Shown piece after piece: positions 13,965-15,843 of a stretch of 15,843 bases of DNA. The DNA is taken from positions 1 through 15,843 of the forward strand of contig CAMWMT010000017.1 in NCBI GenBank assembly GCA_947175375.1. Direction: 5' to 3'. The notes under the pieces are model-generated. The model worked only from the letters and a program-made list of their open reading frames with translations. It was not told the DNA's origin and made no database searches. The position numbers were made by a program, and so were the translations under genes. The first letter of the stretch is position 1. Each line of letters opens with the position of its first letter. The stretch is from an uncultured Clostridiaceae bacterium. Its GTDB lineage: Bacteria > Bacillota > Clostridia > Lachnospirales > Lachnospiraceae.

Positions 13965-14627
13965 TCAGCTGTTGATAATCCCGCGGATCACCTTGCTCAG
14001 CCTCTTATAGACAAAAAATGTAACTACTGAAGTCGCACCGTATTTGATCAGGTTGAATGGCAGAATACCCAGAAGGACCATGGTTGCCGCATCCTTCATG
14101 GCCGGATTCACCGCCGTGCACAGAGCCACAATATCATCCATCGTCATTCCTGCCAGACGTGCATAGAAAGGAATGATCATGTACAGATTGGTGAACACCG
14201 CTGTCACCGACACTACGACGGTACTCACTGCCATACCGATGATTGCCGTCTTTTTGGATTTTTTCCAATAATAAATGGCGATGGCAGGCATCACATATGC
14301 GCAACTTAGGATCAGTCCCTGGATCTCTCCGGTCCCAAAGGAAAGACTTCCCTGTATGATAAGTTGCAGCAGGATCTTTACAATGATCACAAAAAATGCC
14401 CCCACCGGTCCAAACAGATATCCGCCCATGATCTCCATGACGCCTGACAGGTCAAAGGACATGAATGGCGGCAAAAACGGAAGTGGGAAGCGAAGAAGCA
14501 TGAGCACGGTGCTGACCGCTCCCATCAGTCCTACAAAAGCGATCCGTTTTACCTGCACATGCGTTTCATGGCTAAGCTTTCCTGATTGTTCCAATACGTT
14601 TTCCACTGTTTCATTTGTTCGATTCAT
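13965..14627 (-). CDS. ribU: Riboflavin ECF transporter substrate-binding subunit RibU
   Basis: 220 aa. The start is ATG 14627 with AAGGAGG just upstream; an upstream ATG at 14672 lies inside the leader and is rejected. The protein is a six-helix S-component: KRIAFVGLMGAVSTVLMLLRFPLPFLPPFMSFDLSGVMEIMGGYLFGPVGAFFVIIVKILLQLIIQG is the diagnostic RibU opening, including the small-residue A-x-x-x-A-type helix 1 and the conserved LPFLPPFMSFDLS loop that lines the riboflavin site. It imports riboflavin together with the general ECF energy-coupling module (EcfA-A'-T), coded elsewhere. An FMN riboswitch and terminator precede it. Confidence 0.95.
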   Translation of the reverse strand: MNRTNETVENVLEQSGKLSHETHVQVKRIAFVGLMGAVSTVLMLLRFPLPFLPPFMSFDLSGVMEIMGGYLFGPVGAFFVIIVKILLQLIIQGSLSFGTGEIQGLILSCAYVMPAIAIYYWKKSKKTAIIGMAVSTVVVSVTAVFTNLYMIIPFYARLAGMTMDDIVALCTAVNPAMKDAATMVLLGILPFNLIKYGATSVVTFFVYKRLSKVIRGIINS

Positions 14628-14685
14628 TCTGAATCCTCCTTCCAGAAAATAAAAGTTTACGCCGCTTTCCATGTCTGACCGGCAT

Positions 14686-14713
14686 AAAAAAACCGGGGAC
14701 CATGGTCTCCGGG
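14686..14713 (-). terminator. Riboswitch-controlled intrinsic terminator
   Basis: On the minus strand CCGGAGACC-ATGG-TCCCCGG folds into a strong stem with one mismatch (14693-14712) and is followed by seven Ts (complement of 14686-14692). It lies between the FMN aptamer and the ribU start, so ligand binding would favour it. Confidence 0.88.
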
Positions 14714-14724
14714 CACATTTTGCA

Positions 14725-14865
14725 GAAAATGTCTTTTCTCATCCGGACTATCACCGTCGGTTCCGGAATTCCTCTCTGGAGGTCACCGGATCAGCCGCTT
14801 TCGCGGGTCATGGACTATACCATCGGTAGGGACTTACACCCTGCCACAAAGACTTTCGGTATTCA
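14725..14865 (-). promoter_or_regulatory. FMN riboswitch (RFN element)
   Basis: The minus strand carries the RFN signature: GGCAGGGTGTAAGTCCCTACCG, a GGTATAGTCCATGACCCGCG stretch, TGATCCGGT, TTCCGGAACCGACGGTGATA and GTCCGGATGAGA. The closing helix pairs GTCTTT (complement of 14848-14853) with AAAGAC (complement of 14731-14736). FMN binding should form the aptamer and allow the terminator at 14686-14713; without FMN an antiterminator should open ribU. Confidence 0.96.
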
Positions 14866-14909
14866 GTTATGAATGAAGTGATTGCAGTTACATTTCTCTG
14901 CTGTAGGAC

Positions 14910-14938
14910 ATTATACTCCTGTATGGGAATGCTGTAAA
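14910..14938 (-). promoter_or_regulatory. Promoter of the riboswitch-ribU-PPOX transcript
   Basis: On the minus strand a perfect TATAAT (14910-14915) follows TTTACA (14933-14938; 5 of 6 match) after a 17-base spacer. Transcription would begin near 14903, about 40 bases ahead of the aptamer. Confidence 0.72.
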
Positions 14939-15006
14939 GAGGGAAATGTGAGATTTTGCGGCTTTTTCATTCGGGAGGCTGTCTATGATATCGCTGTGGC
15001 TACTCT

Positions 15007-15209
15007 CTGTTGAAACGGACGCGGATGAGGGTGGGGCTCCCCTGCAAGACCCGGGGCAACGCTTCGCCGAGCTAACCGCTAACTGCGACCAGCGACGCTC
15101 GGGAGAGCCCTCGCGCCGGGTCTCCGTAAGCGGTGGATCTCGTCGAAGCTAAAAGCGCCCCCAAAGGGCCTTCCAGGGGAGCCCCACCCTCATCCGCTGA
15201 ATTCAGCAG
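15007..15209. repeat. GC-rich structured inverted-repeat element
   Basis: A perfect 24-bp inverted repeat closes the element (15021-15044 with 15174-15197), extended outward by CTGTTGAA/TTCAGCAG (15007-15014/15202-15209, one G-U). Inside are three further complementary pairs: A, 15047-15057 with 15113-15123 (10 of 11); B, 15061-15071 with 15140-15150 (10 of 11); C, 15075-15083 with 15126-15134 (8 of 9). B and C nest together but cross A. A small GCTC-GGGA-GAGC hairpin lies at 15097-15108. No open frame of note covers it. It lies 3' to the XRE gene and upstream of the ribU promoter. Confidence 0.85.
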
Positions 15210-15233
15210 TGTGGAATACTGTATGGTCAGTTT

Positions 15234-15843
15234 TCATTTGCTTTGACCAGGCCGATTCCACAGAATGAGGCCAGCCGGAAGGAAAAAAAGCGGGAAACCC
15301 GGCAGGTACCACCCGATATAGATCAATACGCTGTTCCAGATATCCGGAAGAAAAGCAGGGATGCTGGAATGATCTGCGCTCCCGCGCAACTGGGAACTTA
15401 CAAACAATCTCTCTATGCAGAACGGAACGGCCAGAATCATATAAAGAAATACTGCCGCAAATACTGCATAATATACGATTCTCATCACTCTCCCATTCTG
15501 TCTCTTGATACTCCATATAACGGATATGGCCTGCATAAGCATCCAGCCGAAAGCAAGATAAAAGGCCGGACGCAGGAACACATGAATCGCGAACATCGGA
15601 CCCAGATCAAACATCTTGTCCCGCCACTTTTCTGCCATGGGTTTAAGCCGCCATAGCAGGAAAGTCAAAATCAGAAAAATCAAAACGCCACACACCAGAT
15701 TCCTGTATTCTTTCTTCCTGGATGGAGGGACCGGAATACCGAAGATCAGCACGTTCACATCCGTTTCCAGAATCTCCGCGATTTTTACCAGCATGTCAAT
15801 ATCCGGATTAGACTTTCCATTTTCGTAATTGGAAACGTTCTGA
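15234..15843 (-). CDS. XRE-type regulator with membrane C-terminus, 5' end outside window
   Basis: The frame is open from the window edge to TGA at 15234-15236, 202 visible codons. The first visible residues QNVSNYENGKSNPDIDMLVKIAEIL are the recognition helix and following helices of a cro/C1-type HTH (VSxYExGKSxPD...L.KIA..L...V..L). After a short linker (PPSRKKEYR) come about five hydrophobic segments: NLVCGVLIFLILTFLLW, IHVFLRPAFYLAFGWMLMQ, VYYAVFAAVFLYMILAVPF and two near the end. XRE-membrane hybrids are common in Clostridia and are thought to be stress- or envelope-sensing regulators; the ligand is unknown. The N-terminal part of the HTH is outside the window. Confidence 0.86.
   Translation of the reverse strand, partial: QNVSNYENGKSNPDIDMLVKIAEILETDVNVLIFGIPVPPSRKKEYRNLVCGVLIFLILTFLLWRLKPMAEKWRDKMFDLGPMFAIHVFLRPAFYLAFGWMLMQAISVIWSIKRQNGRVMRIVYYAVFAAVFLYMILAVPFCIERLFVSSQLRGSADHSSIPAFLPDIWNSVLIYIGWYLPGFPLFFLPAGLILWNRPGQSK

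Noticed and set aside
14628..14672. N-terminal extension of RibU to ATG 14672
   Set aside because: The extension lies in the leader beyond the terminator; ATG 14627 has a perfect ribosome binding site.
13226..15209. CRISPR array or tRNA in the palindromic regions
   Set aside because: No regular spaced repeats and no cloverleaf or T-loop consensus; the repeats are inverted, not direct.
15616..15828. Plus-strand ORF opposite the XRE gene
   Set aside because: Antisense shadow of a protein with a clear HTH and membrane helices.

Overview
The window looks like a chromosomal accessory region of a gut-type Firmicute, most likely a Lachnospiraceae-like Clostridium relative. The grounds are GGAGG-type ribosome binding sites, sigma-A promoters with good TATAAT boxes, an FMN riboswitch ahead of the ECF riboflavin transporter RibU, and small genes typical of Clostridia. 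The flanking genes (GT39 transferase, ribU, PPOX) look moderately GC-rich by eye, while most small genes between about 900 and 8800 look clearly AT-richer. This fits an acquired or fast-turnover island. No transposase, integrase, tRNA, rRNA or CRISPR array is visible.

Layout. (1) 1-696, minus: start of an exported beta-propeller-like protein, cut by the window edge, with its own promoter. (2) A second, divergent promoter near 839-867 opens a long run of plus-strand genes: a P-loop kinase-like protein (TTG start at 911), a GNAT acetyltransferase (1593), then about a dozen mostly small, mostly unnamed genes up to 11656. The run looks like a polymorphic-toxin immunity-gene array without its toxin. 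Members include a DUF4303-like protein, a DUF416-like/possible Imm49-like fusion, a protein beginning with a gyrase-B-like motif, and several acidic Trp-rich 90-190 aa proteins. An M1-type metallopeptidase lipoprotein is embedded in it. The array is visibly reworked. One gene is frameshifted (8065-8770), one is badly decayed (10500-10863), a 62-bp 3'-end relic of the 5754 gene lies after the 6807 gene, and two families of short junction repeats recur between genes. A possible toxin-domain scrap lies at 1438-1608. (3) 11729-13225, plus: a GT39/ArnT-like membrane glycosyltransferase. (4) 13230-13460: an almost wholly palindromic intergenic element between convergent genes. (5) 13462-14903, minus: promoter, FMN riboswitch, terminator, ribU and a PPOX-family flavoprotein, apparently one FMN-controlled transcript. 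(6) 15007-15209: a second, GC-rich, highly structured inverted-repeat element with mutually exclusive internal pairings. (7) 15234-15843, minus: an XRE-type regulator with a membrane domain, cut by the window edge.

How it may work. The middle region would protect the cell against incoming polymorphic toxins from relatives, with cassettes gained and lost by recombination at shared junction sequences. This is inference from gene size, order, recalled families and repeats; no toxin is in view. The right flank is ordinary flavin uptake and cell-envelope housekeeping interrupted by two unexplained palindromic elements.
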